The notes: generated by a model not told the origin, from the sequence alone. Counted from the first letter of the stretch, positions 36,226-45,586 are shown. The stretch is DNA of 64,000 nt from Vibrio salinus (GCF_021272385.1 NZ_JAJSDZ010000010.1:496001-560000); one strand, 5' to 3'. Translations and numbers: made by a program.

Positions 36226-36732
36226 ATGGTTGAGCATATTATCACTTATTATCTGGAGATGTTATCTCCACAGGTGTTTAAGCCTAAACCTGAAAGTAAT
36301 GGTTTGGTGGTCAGAGAATGTGAAATTGATTCCTGGGAAGTAAATCGTTTTCTTTATGAATTCGTAGGAAAGGAATGGAATTGGACGGATAAGCTTACCT
36401 GGAGTGACTGTCAGTGGAGAGATTATGTCAGTCAGCCAAATTTAAAAACCTGGATTGGATATTATCAGGGTTCTATCGCTGGCTATTTCGAACTATCTAG
36501 TGGCACAGATGGTAATGTTGAGATCATGTATTTTGGTCTTGCCGGTGCTTTTATCGGTAAAGGCTTCGGAGGATATTTTCTTTCTAAAGCAATTGAATGT
36601 GCATGGTCACTTGAAAATACCAGACGGGTTTGGGTTCATACCTGTACGCTTGACCACCCCGTGGCATTAGCAAATTATCAGGCTCGTGGTTTTTCAATAT
36701 ATAAAGAAGAAATTGAAACTGTGGTTACTTAA
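36226..36732 (+). CDS. GNAT-family N-acetyltransferase
   Basis: 168 residues. The acetyl-CoA loop is replaced by FIGKGFGGYFLSKAIECAW (pattern Q/RxxGxG/A is G-K-G-F-G-G), followed by RRVWVHTCTLDHPVALANYQARGF, the usual GNAT C-terminal strand and helix. Acceptor unknown. The ribosome site before the ATG is weak. Its stop overlaps the stop of the convergent permease gene by 4 bases. Confidence 0.82.
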   Translation: MVEHIITYYLEMLSPQVFKPKPESNGLVVRECEIDSWEVNRFLYEFVGKEWNWTDKLTWSDCQWRDYVSQPNLKTWIGYYQGSIAGYFELSSGTDGNVEIMYFGLAGAFIGKGFGGYFLSKAIECAWSLENTRRVWVHTCTLDHPVALANYQARGFSIYKEEIETVVT

Positions 36733-37985
36733 AATTTCTGACTAATAAAGTGTGTGATTTTTTTCGGGGGAATCATAAAGATGGTAAAAAGTCCTAATGC
36801 ATAGAAAGCTGACCAGCCAAGACATGCGAATACAATGACACAGAAAATTAGCGAAATATAGCCCAGAATTTTGGATAAGCCTTGCAGTAATCTGACGGCA
36901 CTGAGCATGGCAAGCAAGTAGACAAAGACAAAGATACTGTTTGCCATTTTCAGGAAAAGAGCCAGTTGTATACCTGATATTTCACCGATTATTAATGAAA
37001 GATATATGACGGCGATAACGCAGTAAGTCGCATAAACTGGCACTCCGCGTGGTGATAGCTGAGTGAGTTTGCTTTGGGGTTTGTACTCTCGTGCCTGAGA
37101 CCACACCATCCGTGCGAAACTTTGAACATACAAATTGATGCTCGCGAAACAAGCCAGAAACCCAATCAGGCTAACGAACATAGATATCTGAGAGCCGAAT
37201 AGTTTATGGCTTAACCAAGGAATAGAGGTATTCTCAAATTGGTCACTACCAAATGCGCCAAATTTAAGAACGATGACCGTTGTTGCCCAGTAAGCTGCTC
37301 CGGCAATTAAACATCCTATAATAATTGCTGTCGGAAAATCTCTTTGAGGATTTTTAAATTCTTCTCCCATATGAGCAAATGCTTCTATTCCGACAAAACA
37401 CCAGAACATGACACCTAATGCAGACGAAATTTTCGGAATACTGGCGGTCGTTAACGCCGGTAATTCAACGTCTTTAGCATCGATTTCGCCCTTGAACCAT
37501 AAACTGAGAATAAGAGCAAAAATACCAAGTGCTATCAGTGTTTGAATTTGTCCGCTTGATTTGGACCCCATCAGGTTTACAACAAGTAATGCCAGAATCG
37601 TCAGAGAAGTAGTTATTAATGGGTTATTCAGTGGAGCTGGAATGAGATGCTCAAGAAAGCCAGCTGCCAGCGTTACGGCCGCCGGAATACCAACAGGTAT
37701 AACACTGAGAAATAGCCAGGCAACCGACTTTTCTAATTTTGAGCTGAATGCTTTACGAACGAAGAATGATGTGCCGCCGGCATTGGGAAATTGTCTACCT
37801 AACTGGGCGAAAGTGAGTGCGACAGGACATACAGCAATAAAAAGAATGAACCAGGCGGTAAGAGTGCCACGATCGGCAATTCCGGCGGCAATGGCCGGTA
37901 TCATAAAAAGCCCTGTCCCCATTAATGTTGTTGAAAGTTGTGCTATTCCGGAAGTTAGCGTGATTTCTTTTTTCAATTCAGACAT
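36729..37985 (-). CDS. APC-family amino acid permease, YjeH-like exporter
   Basis: 418 residues, about 12 membrane helices. The start MSELKKEITLTSGIAQLSTTLMGTGLF closely follows the YjeH pattern; later GIPAAVTLAAGFLE, FWCFVGIEAFAHMGEEFKNPQRDFP are typical of the APC fold. E. coli YjeH exports methionine and branched-chain amino acids. The ATG at 37985 is chosen by this similarity, although a 22-codon in-frame extension exists. It diverges from an Lrp-type regulator, which probably controls it. Confidence 0.85.
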   Translation of the reverse strand: MSELKKEITLTSGIAQLSTTLMGTGLFMIPAIAAGIADRGTLTAWFILFIAVCPVALTFAQLGRQFPNAGGTSFFVRKAFSSKLEKSVAWLFLSVIPVGIPAAVTLAAGFLEHLIPAPLNNPLITTSLTILALLVVNLMGSKSSGQIQTLIALGIFALILSLWFKGEIDAKDVELPALTTASIPKISSALGVMFWCFVGIEAFAHMGEEFKNPQRDFPTAIIIGCLIAGAAYWATTVIVLKFGAFGSDQFENTSIPWLSHKLFGSQISMFVSLIGFLACFASINLYVQSFARMVWSQAREYKPQSKLTQLSPRGVPVYATYCVIAVIYLSLIIGEISGIQLALFLKMANSIFVFVYLLAMLSAVRLLQGLSKILGYISLIFCVIVFACLGWSAFYALGLFTIFMIPPKKITHFISQKF

Positions 37986-38108
37986 ATAATAGGATATCGG
38001 GATATTTAATAATGGATAAATTTTACCCATTTTATTGAGCATATGCACCATTCAAAATGACATTATTGGTAGCCATATTGTCCAACTTCATTCAAAATAG
38101 GTGACAAT

Positions 38109-38585
38109 ATGTATAAGGATAATTTCGATAGGGTATATCTGGTCATGAGGGACAGGTTTGATCAACAGATTCTTGATTTGCTTCAGCAAAACGCTCGTAT
38201 TTCGGTAAGTGAACTGGCGAAGAGTGTTAATTTATCCCGAACAGCAGTGACTGCCCGAATAAAAAAGCTTGAGCAAGATGGTACAATTGAAGGTTATCAC
38301 GCTGTAGTGACTAATAAAAGGCCCGATTCTGAGAATACTATCTGTGCTTATTTAGCGCTGAAGTTTGATACATCGACCAGTAATACAACGTTTGAATCTT
38401 ACGCTCAGCGAATTCAGTTAATCGATGGTGTTTTTCATTGTTATGGTATTAGTGGGGAAACAGATTTGATGGTTTATATTGAAGTTGAATCAATGAAACA
38501 GCTCTATTCCCTTCATGATCGGTTAAACCAACTGGAACATATGAGGCAGGTTACTACCCATATGGTGATCAGACAGTTTTTTTAG
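38109..38585 (+). CDS. Lrp/AsnC-family transcriptional regulator
   Basis: 158 residues. Winged helix-turn-helix (DQQILDLLQQNARISVSELAKSVNLSRTAVTARIKKLEQDGTIEGYHA) followed by the RAM ligand domain (GVFHCYGISGETDLMVYIEVES). ATG 38109 is preceded by GGTGAC; ATG 38145 would start nearer the conserved helix. It lies between a YjeH-like exporter (divergent) and a LysE/RhtB exporter (35 bases downstream), suggesting control of amino acid efflux in answer to an amino acid ligand. Confidence 0.9.
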   Translation: MYKDNFDRVYLVMRDRFDQQILDLLQQNARISVSELAKSVNLSRTAVTARIKKLEQDGTIEGYHAVVTNKRPDSENTICAYLALKFDTSTSNTTFESYAQRIQLIDGVFHCYGISGETDLMVYIEVESMKQLYSLHDRLNQLEHMRQVTTHMVIRQFF

Positions 38586-38619
38586 AGTGTTAATGTGTAA
38601 TTATTAAGGACGATGTTTT

Positions 38620-39234
38620 ATGTCTATATCAGCCTGGTTTTCATTGTTTGCCGTTTGCCTGTTAGGTGCTATGTCGCCGGGGCCTAGTTTAGCTATGGTG
38701 ACAAAACATAGTTTGGCCGGCGGGCGTTTAAATGGATTTGCAACAGCATGGGCTCATGCCGTAGGTATTGGTATATATGCTTTTCTCACGGTCATCGGTT
38801 TGAGCATAGTACTGCATAAAGCGGAATGGCTATTTGAAAGTATCAGTCTGGCAGGTGCTTTTTATCTGGCCTATCTGGGGTGGAAATCCATTCGATCTAA
38901 AGGTGGTGTTGCCGACAGGCTAAAAGAAGGTAAGAAAGTGTCTGTCTTACAATCTGCGAAAGAAGGTATCTTGATTTCATCATTAAATCCAAAAATCGCT
39001 CTATTTTTTATGGCATTGTTCAGTCAGTTTATCTCATTAGGTCATGACTGGATGAGTCGGGGTATTCTAGTTGCTACCCCATTTCTTGTGGATGGTCTTT
39101 GGTATACCGTTATTACATTGCTTCTCTCTTCTGCCGTTGTTACTGAAAAACTCAGATCAAAAGCCGTGCTTATCGATCGGTTGTCCGGCGTCATTTTGCT
39201 GGGATTGGCCGTCAGAGTTGTTGCAACATTGTAG
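38620..39234 (+). CDS. LysE/RhtB-family amino acid exporter
   Basis: 204 residues, six helices. The N-terminal signature GAMSPGPSLAMVTKHSLAGGRLNGFATAWAHAVGIG matches the LysE/RhtB family, with LNPKIALFFMALFSQF in the middle. Probably cotranscribed with the Lrp gene 35 bases upstream. Exports homoserine, threonine, lysine or similar; the exact amino acid is unknown. Confidence 0.9.
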   Translation: MSISAWFSLFAVCLLGAMSPGPSLAMVTKHSLAGGRLNGFATAWAHAVGIGIYAFLTVIGLSIVLHKAEWLFESISLAGAFYLAYLGWKSIRSKGGVADRLKEGKKVSVLQSAKEGILISSLNPKIALFFMALFSQFISLGHDWMSRGILVATPFLVDGLWYTVITLLLSSAVVTEKLRSKAVLIDRLSGVILLGLAVRVVATL

Positions 39235-39247
39235 AATTCCTTACTCT

Positions 39248-40291
39248 TTAGAATAGGAAAGAGACTGACAGAGTATAAATATTCGCATTTGTTTCTCTGT
39301 CCCCGGTTAGCTGCATTTCGTTTAGGTGGCCGCTTTGATAAGAGTCAGGGCCTGTAACATATGCCCATTCAAGGTTAATGAATAGGGAAGGTGTTATGCT
39401 GGTTTTGATCCCTCCGATAATCGAATTATCGGAAAACATCCTTCGTCTTTGGCCGTATTGAAGATAAGGCTGTATGTTTTGATACTGATACGAAATGCCG
39501 GAATACCAAGTTGCATATAGGTTTTGATCCAACAGAGCCTCTGCAGTGTAAGTGATATTCCCATCCACTATGTTAAACCCAGCGGTTATCATATCCAGAC
39601 TATAGTGTGTTTTGGGCAGGCCAACGTCATTGTAACGAGTTGCACTGGTATTAATATAACCCAGATGGAAGACCGAATCCTGATAAGTGTAATCAATGGT
39701 TATTCCAAGTGTGGTTTTAAAGTCTAGTGAAAAATCAATACCATATCCGTTATAATCGCTTGTTTGTGGAATAGCCACGAAGGGGGCGATTCTTAGCTGG
39801 CTTTCACTGGATGTTAGTGTAGTCCATTCGTAGGATATGCCGTCATAATGAGTGATTCCCATGATGTTATCGTATACATCCTGTGGAGGTCGGCTCCAGG
39901 GATAGGCGGCACTGACGTAGTAATACTCAGACATGATAAACAGCGGTAATCTTTGCCGTCCGAGTTTTAATGTTGAGTTCTGTTGGGTATAAGCCAGGTA
40001 TGCCCATTCTAATTCCGGGTCAGAAAATGTGTCCTGAGGTCGTTTCACTACCTGAACGGAGCTTCGGAAATCTTTATTGATAAGCCAGTCCAGTTGAAGA
40101 CCTAAAGTGGAATCACAGTCCAGACATAAATGGTTATCGATGTTTCTGTAGTTGTAGGCTTTAACACTTGAGTCTGAAATTGCGGCACTTGCCGTGCCGA
40201 ATCCACTTAAAATGACATTGTCATTTAGCCTGATTTGAGCTGAACTCTGACCGGTTATGAGCAGCAAGAGAATAAATATTGTAATTCTCAT
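39248..40291 (-). CDS. Outer-membrane beta-barrel protein, porin-like
   Basis: 347 residues with a signal peptide (about 1-18, cleavage after SSA). The mature part alternates hydrophobic and polar residues and ends with a terminal Phe (TLSVSFLF), as outer-membrane barrels do. LKLGRQRLPLFIMSEYYYVSAAYPW is the clearest block, like that in uncharacterised porin-like proteins found beside sensor kinases. Its start overlaps the stop of the PstS-like gene by 4 bases, so the two are translationally coupled. Confidence 0.75.
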   Translation of the reverse strand: MRITIFILLLLITGQSSAQIRLNDNVILSGFGTASAAISDSSVKAYNYRNIDNHLCLDCDSTLGLQLDWLINKDFRSSVQVVKRPQDTFSDPELEWAYLAYTQQNSTLKLGRQRLPLFIMSEYYYVSAAYPWSRPPQDVYDNIMGITHYDGISYEWTTLTSSESQLRIAPFVAIPQTSDYNGYGIDFSLDFKTTLGITIDYTYQDSVFHLGYINTSATRYNDVGLPKTHYSLDMITAGFNIVDGNITYTAEALLDQNLYATWYSGISYQYQNIQPYLQYGQRRRMFSDNSIIGGIKTSITPSLFINLEWAYVTGPDSYQSGHLNEMQLTGDRETNANIYTLSVSFLF

Positions 40292-40734
40292 TCTACTTCC
40301 TCCTCTGAGTCAAATTGATATACCACACGAAGATCACTGGTTTGCCATTCTTTGGGGATGTAAATAATGCCTTCTGGGTTATTAGATAGCCATTTTTGAA
40401 TCAGTTTTTTATTGGAAGAACTCAGTTCATATGGTGGAATATGTCTGCCTGAAAAGTTTTGTCTTGCTCTTAGTGCTTGCATTTGTGATGGTGTTTTCCC
40501 GAGTAGGGTCAGGTAAAAAGACTCTCTTATTTTGGAGTTCAGTGGAAGATCGGCAAGAGTAATTGTCTGTCCGTTTATGTTGGATATGAGACCACGGTAT
40601 AACATTTTTACCTGATTGGTCGTTAATTCCTGTATAATCCGCGAATGAGTGACTACCACAAACTCAGTAGAGTACGTAGTATTGATGCTCAAAATTATCA
40701 ATATCCATAGACAAATTATTCTTATTGACTTCAA
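40288..40734 (-). CDS. PstS-like small periplasmic protein
   Basis: 148 residues with a signal peptide (about 1-22). The rest, ELTTNQVKMLYRGLISNINGQTITLADLPLNSKIRESFY and LRARQNFSGRHIPPYELSS, resembles a shortened PstS/phosphate-binding fold that is common in small proteins next to sensor kinases. It lacks the full two-lobed size of PstS, so it may be a ligand-sensing partner rather than part of an uptake system. Cotranscribed with the porin-like gene and divergent from the hybrid kinase gene. Confidence 0.75.
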   Translation of the reverse strand: MKSIRIICLWILIILSINTTYSTEFVVVTHSRIIQELTTNQVKMLYRGLISNINGQTITLADLPLNSKIRESFYLTLLGKTPSQMQALRARQNFSGRHIPPYELSSSNKKLIQKWLSNNPEGIIYIPKEWQTSDLRVVYQFDSEEEVE

Positions 40735-40852
40735 ATGTTCCTAACCGCCATGACGTTTTAAGAAATGAAAGTATCTATATGCACTATTAAAATAAGATAG
40801 TCTATAGTTTATAAGAAGAAAAGAGATCACTGATAAGTTGATCAGGGAAGTT

Positions 40853-43513
40853 ATGTTTTTAAACAAAGTAAAGATAAAAACTCGCCTAATAATGCTTTGT
40901 GTGATACCAGCAATCGTTGTATCGGTCGGAGCATATCTCATTTTAAACCATTTATCTTTAACGTCCATTGGTTATCGTGTTGCTGCAAATAAGATTGAAT
41001 TGATTGATGAATCACTATCACTTAACCGTGATATGTACCGCTTATTAACGGATCGGATGAAGACTGGTGAGTGGTCCCGTAAAAAAATGAAAAATATTTC
41101 AACGGCTACTCAACAATTGATCGAAAATACAAGATCGGATACTTCATTAGAACAATTCTCGTCAGATTTTTCAAATTTAACCGAGCTTCGGTTGTTTGTT
41201 CAAAATTTGAGTTCCGTTGGTGAGAATAGTATCAATGATTCAGCCCAGTTATGGTTTGCTTTAATGTATGATGTATTAGTTTCAATTAATAAAATTCAGA
41301 TTCCGAGTGTGAATGCCGGATTATATTATGTCAGCAGTAATTATGAGTCACTCAGTTGGTTTTTATACTGGATGCAGAAAGAATCCTGGCTTGTTAATGC
41401 GATTAAGCTTCAGTCTCATGTGTCTGGAGATATTCGCAATGAATATAAAGAAGTGATTTCAAGACAGCAAATATACTGGGAAAATTTTGTTAATTACTCT
41501 GCTAATGATGAACAGCTAAAGGAGATGAATAAGTTGCTGGTTAGCGAAAATTTTCAAAAAGCACATCTTTTTCGTACAGTGATTCTTAATGGCAATCTGG
41601 ATTCAAAACTATTGACCCAAGGCATTCAGATGAATGCCGAAAAAGTGAATTCGCTTTTGAAATTACTTTCCGGTTATTCTTTACTTATTTCAAAAAAAAT
41701 AAAACATCAGACAAAGATTGCCAGCTATCAGATTTGGGCTGTCAGGATCATTGTTGGTTTTTTATTGAGCTTATTGGTTTACGTTAGCTTAGATACTTTT
41801 TATCGTATATCAGGTAAATTAACCCGTATTCTGAATACGATGCAAAAATTAAGAAATAAATCGGGTAACATTGATTTAATAAAAATAGATGGCAACGATG
41901 AAGTCTGTCAGTTTGCCATGGGTTTAAATTCAATTATTGTTCAGTTGAGTGAACATGAAAAGCGCTTGATTACAGCAAAAGAGGAAGCTATTTCTGCAAA
42001 TAAAGCAAAAAGTGTTTTTCTGGCCAATATTTCTCATGAAATTAGAACGCCTTTAAATGGAATTATTGGTCTTGCAGAAATATTGACAATGCAAAATTTA
42101 AATTCGGCTCAGAAAGAAATTGTGGAAGACATAGAAGTGTCTTCTCAGACATTGTTAGTATTAATTAATGATATATTAGATTTATCAAAAATAGAGTCTG
42201 GTAAATTAAGCATTGCCCCAACGTTGTGTAATGTTCGGGATATTATTTATAGCACAGTTAATCTGGTATCAACGAAAGCGCTTAGTCATTTGAATGAGCT
42301 ACATATAAATATTGATGAATCTGTTCCTGCTCATGTTTATATCGATGGATTCCGGTACAAACAAATTGTTATGAATTTGTTGTCTAATGCCGTTAAATTT
42401 ACTCATGAAGGGTTTGTGAAAGTGACTCTGAGTTACGATAATGTTAGCAGCTCTCTTACCTGTGCTGTGAATGATACCGGCATAGGTATTCCGGATGACC
42501 GTATTGAAGCGGTGTTTAGACCTTTTCATCAAGGCGATTCGTCGATTACACGCCGCTTCGGTGGTACCGGACTTGGACTGACTATTTGTGATGAATTAGT
42601 TGGCTTGATGGATGGAAAGATTAACGTTGATTCAGAAGAGGGCAAGGGAAGTGTATTTTCGTTTACTATCCCCATTCCTAAGCCAAATAATCAGGAGCCA
42701 TTTCAGCAATTTAGTATTCGGCTTGCGTTAATACTTAATAATTCGCCCTATTCCGAACAAATCGAAAACGAATGTGCCTTGCACGGAGTGAGTTTGGAAA
42801 AAATGAACAATGTTGATGATTTTATACATCATTCTGATTCGGGAAATGTCGATGCTGTTTTATATTGTTCTAATGTAGCAGAAAATGATGTTTCAGAAAT
42901 TAAGAAGTTACGAAAAAAAAATGCAAACAGAAAGATCATTTCCTTGCAACATCATCTGTTTGTCAGCAGTGAAATTATTAATATAACGGATGGGAACATC
43001 GTTTTGCCGTTTATGGGAAGTAAATTTGTTCTTCTTCTGAAAAAACAATTGGGCAGTCAATTGTATAGTATGTCCAGTAACAACTTAGAGGCAGAGAGTG
43101 AGTCTGGTTTACTGCAACCTACGGTAAAAAAAATATTGATTGTAGAAGATAACCTCATGAATCAGAAAATTGCAGGTTTCTTCCTTGATAAGGCTGATTT
43201 TGAATACACAGTAGTAAATAATGGTCAGGAAGCAGTTGATACGGTTGCTCAGGGACTGGAATACTCTGCTATTTTGATGGATTGCATGATGCCGGTTATG
43301 GATGGATTGACGGCAACAACAATAATCAGAGAATGGGAAAAGAAAAATCATAAAGCTCCTGTGCCAATTATTGCATTGACAGCAAGTGTGCTTGATGAAG
43401 ACGTTGTAAAGTGTTTTGAGGCCGGAATGGACGCCTATTTACCGAAGCCTTATAAGTCGGAGCAGCTTTATGAGTTGTTTGAAAAATTTAACATTACAAC
43501 TCAGTGGCGTTGA
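40853..43513 (+). CDS. Membrane hybrid sensor histidine kinase with receiver
   Basis: 886 residues. Two membrane helices (about 12-32 and 300-322) bound a periplasmic helical sensor; a HAMP-like linker follows. HisKA has the phospho-accepting His in ANISHEIRTPLNG (about 394); the ATPase domain has LLSNAVKFTHEG, DTGIGIPDDR and GGTGLGL. A stretch of about 120 residues looks like a degenerate receiver. The C-terminal receiver has the Asp in ILMDCMMPVMDGL (about 808) and EDN acidic pocket. No Hpt domain, so it needs an external phosphotransferase. ATG 40853 has AGGGAAG upstream; the TTG at 40838 is rejected. Confidence 0.92.
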   Translation: MFLNKVKIKTRLIMLCVIPAIVVSVGAYLILNHLSLTSIGYRVAANKIELIDESLSLNRDMYRLLTDRMKTGEWSRKKMKNISTATQQLIENTRSDTSLEQFSSDFSNLTELRLFVQNLSSVGENSINDSAQLWFALMYDVLVSINKIQIPSVNAGLYYVSSNYESLSWFLYWMQKESWLVNAIKLQSHVSGDIRNEYKEVISRQQIYWENFVNYSANDEQLKEMNKLLVSENFQKAHLFRTVILNGNLDSKLLTQGIQMNAEKVNSLLKLLSGYSLLISKKIKHQTKIASYQIWAVRIIVGFLLSLLVYVSLDTFYRISGKLTRILNTMQKLRNKSGNIDLIKIDGNDEVCQFAMGLNSIIVQLSEHEKRLITAKEEAISANKAKSVFLANISHEIRTPLNGIIGLAEILTMQNLNSAQKEIVEDIEVSSQTLLVLINDILDLSKIESGKLSIAPTLCNVRDIIYSTVNLVSTKALSHLNELHINIDESVPAHVYIDGFRYKQIVMNLLSNAVKFTHEGFVKVTLSYDNVSSSLTCAVNDTGIGIPDDRIEAVFRPFHQGDSSITRRFGGTGLGLTICDELVGLMDGKINVDSEEGKGSVFSFTIPIPKPNNQEPFQQFSIRLALILNNSPYSEQIENECALHGVSLEKMNNVDDFIHHSDSGNVDAVLYCSNVAENDVSEIKKLRKKNANRKIISLQHHLFVSSEIINITDGNIVLPFMGSKFVLLLKKQLGSQLYSMSSNNLEAESESGLLQPTVKKILIVEDNLMNQKIAGFFLDKADFEYTVVNNGQEAVDTVAQGLEYSAILMDCMMPVMDGLTATTIIREWEKKNHKAPVPIIALTASVLDEDVVKCFEAGMDAYLPKPYKSEQLYELFEKFNITTQWR

Positions 43514-43520
43514 TTTAAGT

Positions 43521-43561
43521 GCGGATCAGACATTAGTAAATTGATATCTTGTCCGATCCGC
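43521..43561. other. Imperfect hairpin between kinase and deaminase genes
   Basis: GCGGATC-A-GACA pairs with TGTC-C-GATCCGC around a 17-base loop. It lies between convergent genes and may slow transcription, but lacks a T-run. Confidence 0.5.
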
Positions 43562-43576
43562 AGAGCGGAAACGTGT

Positions 43577-44029
43577 TTACTTCCCTGCGTTTAGCTCTGC
43601 AAGAGGAAGCCAGTGAACATCTACGTGAGCTTGTTTGAACATGTCTTCGCTTACTTTGACTTTTTCTCCCCATCGTGAAAGAAAATCAGCGTCCTGTTCA
43701 GGGCAGTATACCGCGGTAATACCAGTTTGAATTATTTTCGCTGCACAGTTTGGGCAAGGGAAGTGGGTCACATAGATATGACATCCATCTAAATCCCGTT
43801 TAGCAAACAATATGGCGTTTTCCTCAGCGTGTAATGTTTTTAAATATTTCATTTCGCGTTCATCGGTATCGGCACTATCCGATATTCCATGAGGGTAACC
43901 ATTAAATCCGACAGAAATAATCCGATTATTTTTGGCAATGACAGCACCAACCTGAGTTGATGGGTCTTTACTCCAGGAACCGACTAATTCCGCCATTTGA
44001 TAAAATCGATATGCCCATTTCGAAATCAT
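43577..44029 (-). CDS. dCMP deaminase / cytidine-deoxycytidylate deaminase family
   Basis: 150 residues. Zinc-dependent deaminase motifs HAEENAI (His plus catalytic Glu) and PCPNCAAKI (two Cys) are intact; WSKDPSTQVGAVI and GFNGYPHGI are family markers of deoxycytidylate deaminases like ComEB. The ATG at 44029 follows ATAGGGCAG; the longer frame uses a TTG. Converts dCMP to dUMP for thymidylate synthesis, or acts on a related nucleotide. Confidence 0.85.
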   Translation of the reverse strand: MISKWAYRFYQMAELVGSWSKDPSTQVGAVIAKNNRIISVGFNGYPHGISDSADTDEREMKYLKTLHAEENAILFAKRDLDGCHIYVTHFPCPNCAAKIIQTGITAVYCPEQDADFLSRWGEKVKVSEDMFKQAHVDVHWLPLAELNAGK

Positions 44030-44147
44030 ATTTTCTGCCCTATCCAATTATATTGAAAAATTATAGGTTTACAGACCTAATGATAACGGAAACAGAGTTG
44101 TAAGAGCTAGTCTAAGATGCCGTCTAATGTTAAAAAAGGAATTGCTG

Positions 44148-44165
44148 TGTGAGATATTTCTTACA
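44148..44165. promoter_or_regulatory. GacA/UvrY/VarA-type binding site upstream of csrB
   Basis: TGTGAGATATTTCTTACA is an 18-base inverted repeat very close to the GacA/UvrY site TGTAAGAGATCGCTTACA. It is centred about 170 bases before the inferred start of the RNA, the distance seen for csrB genes of other gammaproteobacteria. Confidence 0.75.
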
Positions 44166-44325
44166 AGGTATGTGAGAAATGTATAATAAAATGTTCGGTT
44201 TTTTTGAAGAAATCAATATTAACCAATTGAAAATAATAATTTATTTTTTTATTCCTGCTGTTTGGGTGTAAAAAAGTTTCCCTGCTGACACTATAAAAAA
44301 AATACCAGTGCGATAAATTATAAGT

Positions 44326-44654
44326 GTCGACAGGGAGTTGACAGGAACAGGAAAGACCCAAGGATTGGTCATCTTCAGGATGAAGATTTAATCATTTAGG
44401 ACGAATGATTAGCTAGGAAGGTATAGCGTATAAAATTTTGTTTGGACGACATTTTTTAGTCATACGCATAAGGAACTGTCTCTATCTGGATTGTTAGAGT
44501 TAAAGGACACCGCTAGGAAGGCGATGAAACGGACTGAGCTGAAGGATTCAGCGAACTATCAGGGATAAGATGCAGGGAGCACTTTAGTAGCTGGATTGCT
44601 GCAAGTAAGAACAGAAACCCCATTAAGTTTTACTTAATGGGGTTTTCTCTTTTT
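44326..44654 (+). ncRNA. csrB: CsrB-family regulatory RNA that sequesters CsrA
   Basis: About 329 bases. The 5' end GTCGACAGGGAGT is identical to that of E. coli CsrB, and the 3' part TGCAGGGAGCACTTTAGTAG then CTGGATTGCTGC matches its end region. I count 17 GGA motifs, many in hairpin loops: ATCTTC-AGGA-TGAAGAT, AATCATT-TAGGACG-AATGATT, CTGA-AGGA-TTCAG. A strong terminator closes it: CCCCATTAAG (44618-44627) pairs with CTTAATGGGG (44633-44642), then T-rich sequence. The RNA binds CsrA/RsmA dimers and relieves their repression of target mRNAs. The upstream 18-base inverted repeat suggests control by the VarS/VarA (GacS/GacA) system. Confidence 0.92.
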
Positions 44655-44738
44655 GTGCTTGAAATTAGGGAGATTATTAATAGTAATTACTGTATAAATA
44701 AGTAAATTCTTTTCACGATATTTCAGCTTATTTTTATT

Positions 44739-45554
44739 ATGGCTAAATCTGATCCTCAATCCGTCAGACATCTGCATCCAAAACTTGCTATTGATCAGGC
44801 ACCCGCAGATGTATTTATGAATTATGAAGAATTTTTATCCAATACGGAAACCCGGGTGCACAGTCATTCATGGGGACAAGTTCAGTTAATCTCCGGAGGG
44901 ATATTAGAAATTGATGCGGAAGAAACGCGTTTCCTTGCGCCTCCTCACTTAGCTATTTGGATTCCAGCCTCGGTATTACACAAAAGTTATAACAGAAAAC
45001 CCATAGAATACTGTTCTTTGAATATCTCATCAGAACTGATGGATTTATTTCCTGATAAAACCAGCCTGATGAAAGTAACACCAATTGTGACTGCGATTAT
45101 TGAAGATTTCAGACAGAGAAAAATTAGTGTGGCGGAATCAGAGCAGGATAAACGTTTAATTCGTGTTCTTTTGGACCAATTATCTTTGCAAGATGTTGAA
45201 CAACATTTTGTGCCAACGTCTAACCATAAGTATTTAGCTCCAATTTTGAATGAAGTAGAAGGTAATCCTGCGGATGATACCGGTTTAAAACAATGGGCTG
45301 AAAGAGTACATACGACAGAAAGGACACTGGCAAGGTGTTGTCAGACTGAGCTTGGTATGAGCTTTACTGAGTGGCGCTTACGCGTTAGATACCTATATTC
45401 TATGGAGTTGTTAAGAGGAGGGTGTGCAGTTAAAGAGGTGGCTCTCACTCTGGGTTATCATCAGGCCAGTCCTTTTATCACTATGTTTAAACGTTACGCC
45501 GGAATTACGCCGGAACAATACAAAAATAAATGTCGTTTTGATAGGGGCTGTTGA
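44739..45554 (+). CDS. AraC-family regulator with N-terminal cupin domain
   Basis: 271 residues. The cupin-like sensor (about 20-110) contains HSHSWGQVQLISGGILEI and FLAPPHLAIWIPASVLHKSYN; the C-terminal double helix-turn-helix contains TTERTLARCCQTELGMSFTEWRLRVRYLYSMELL and VKEVALTLGYHQASPFITMFKRYAGITP. No adjacent target gene is obvious. It follows the csrB terminator and probably has its own promoter. Confidence 0.9.
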   Translation: MAKSDPQSVRHLHPKLAIDQAPADVFMNYEEFLSNTETRVHSHSWGQVQLISGGILEIDAEETRFLAPPHLAIWIPASVLHKSYNRKPIEYCSLNISSELMDLFPDKTSLMKVTPIVTAIIEDFRQRKISVAESEQDKRLIRVLLDQLSLQDVEQHFVPTSNHKYLAPILNEVEGNPADDTGLKQWAERVHTTERTLARCCQTELGMSFTEWRLRVRYLYSMELLRGGCAVKEVALTLGYHQASPFITMFKRYAGITPEQYKNKCRFDRGC

Positions 45555-45586
45555 TTTTATGTATACTTTTACAGAAATGTAGATGC

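Noticed and set aside
36729..36732. 4-base overlap of two convergent stop codons
   Set aside because: Unusual but common enough in compact genomes; no functional meaning can be supported.
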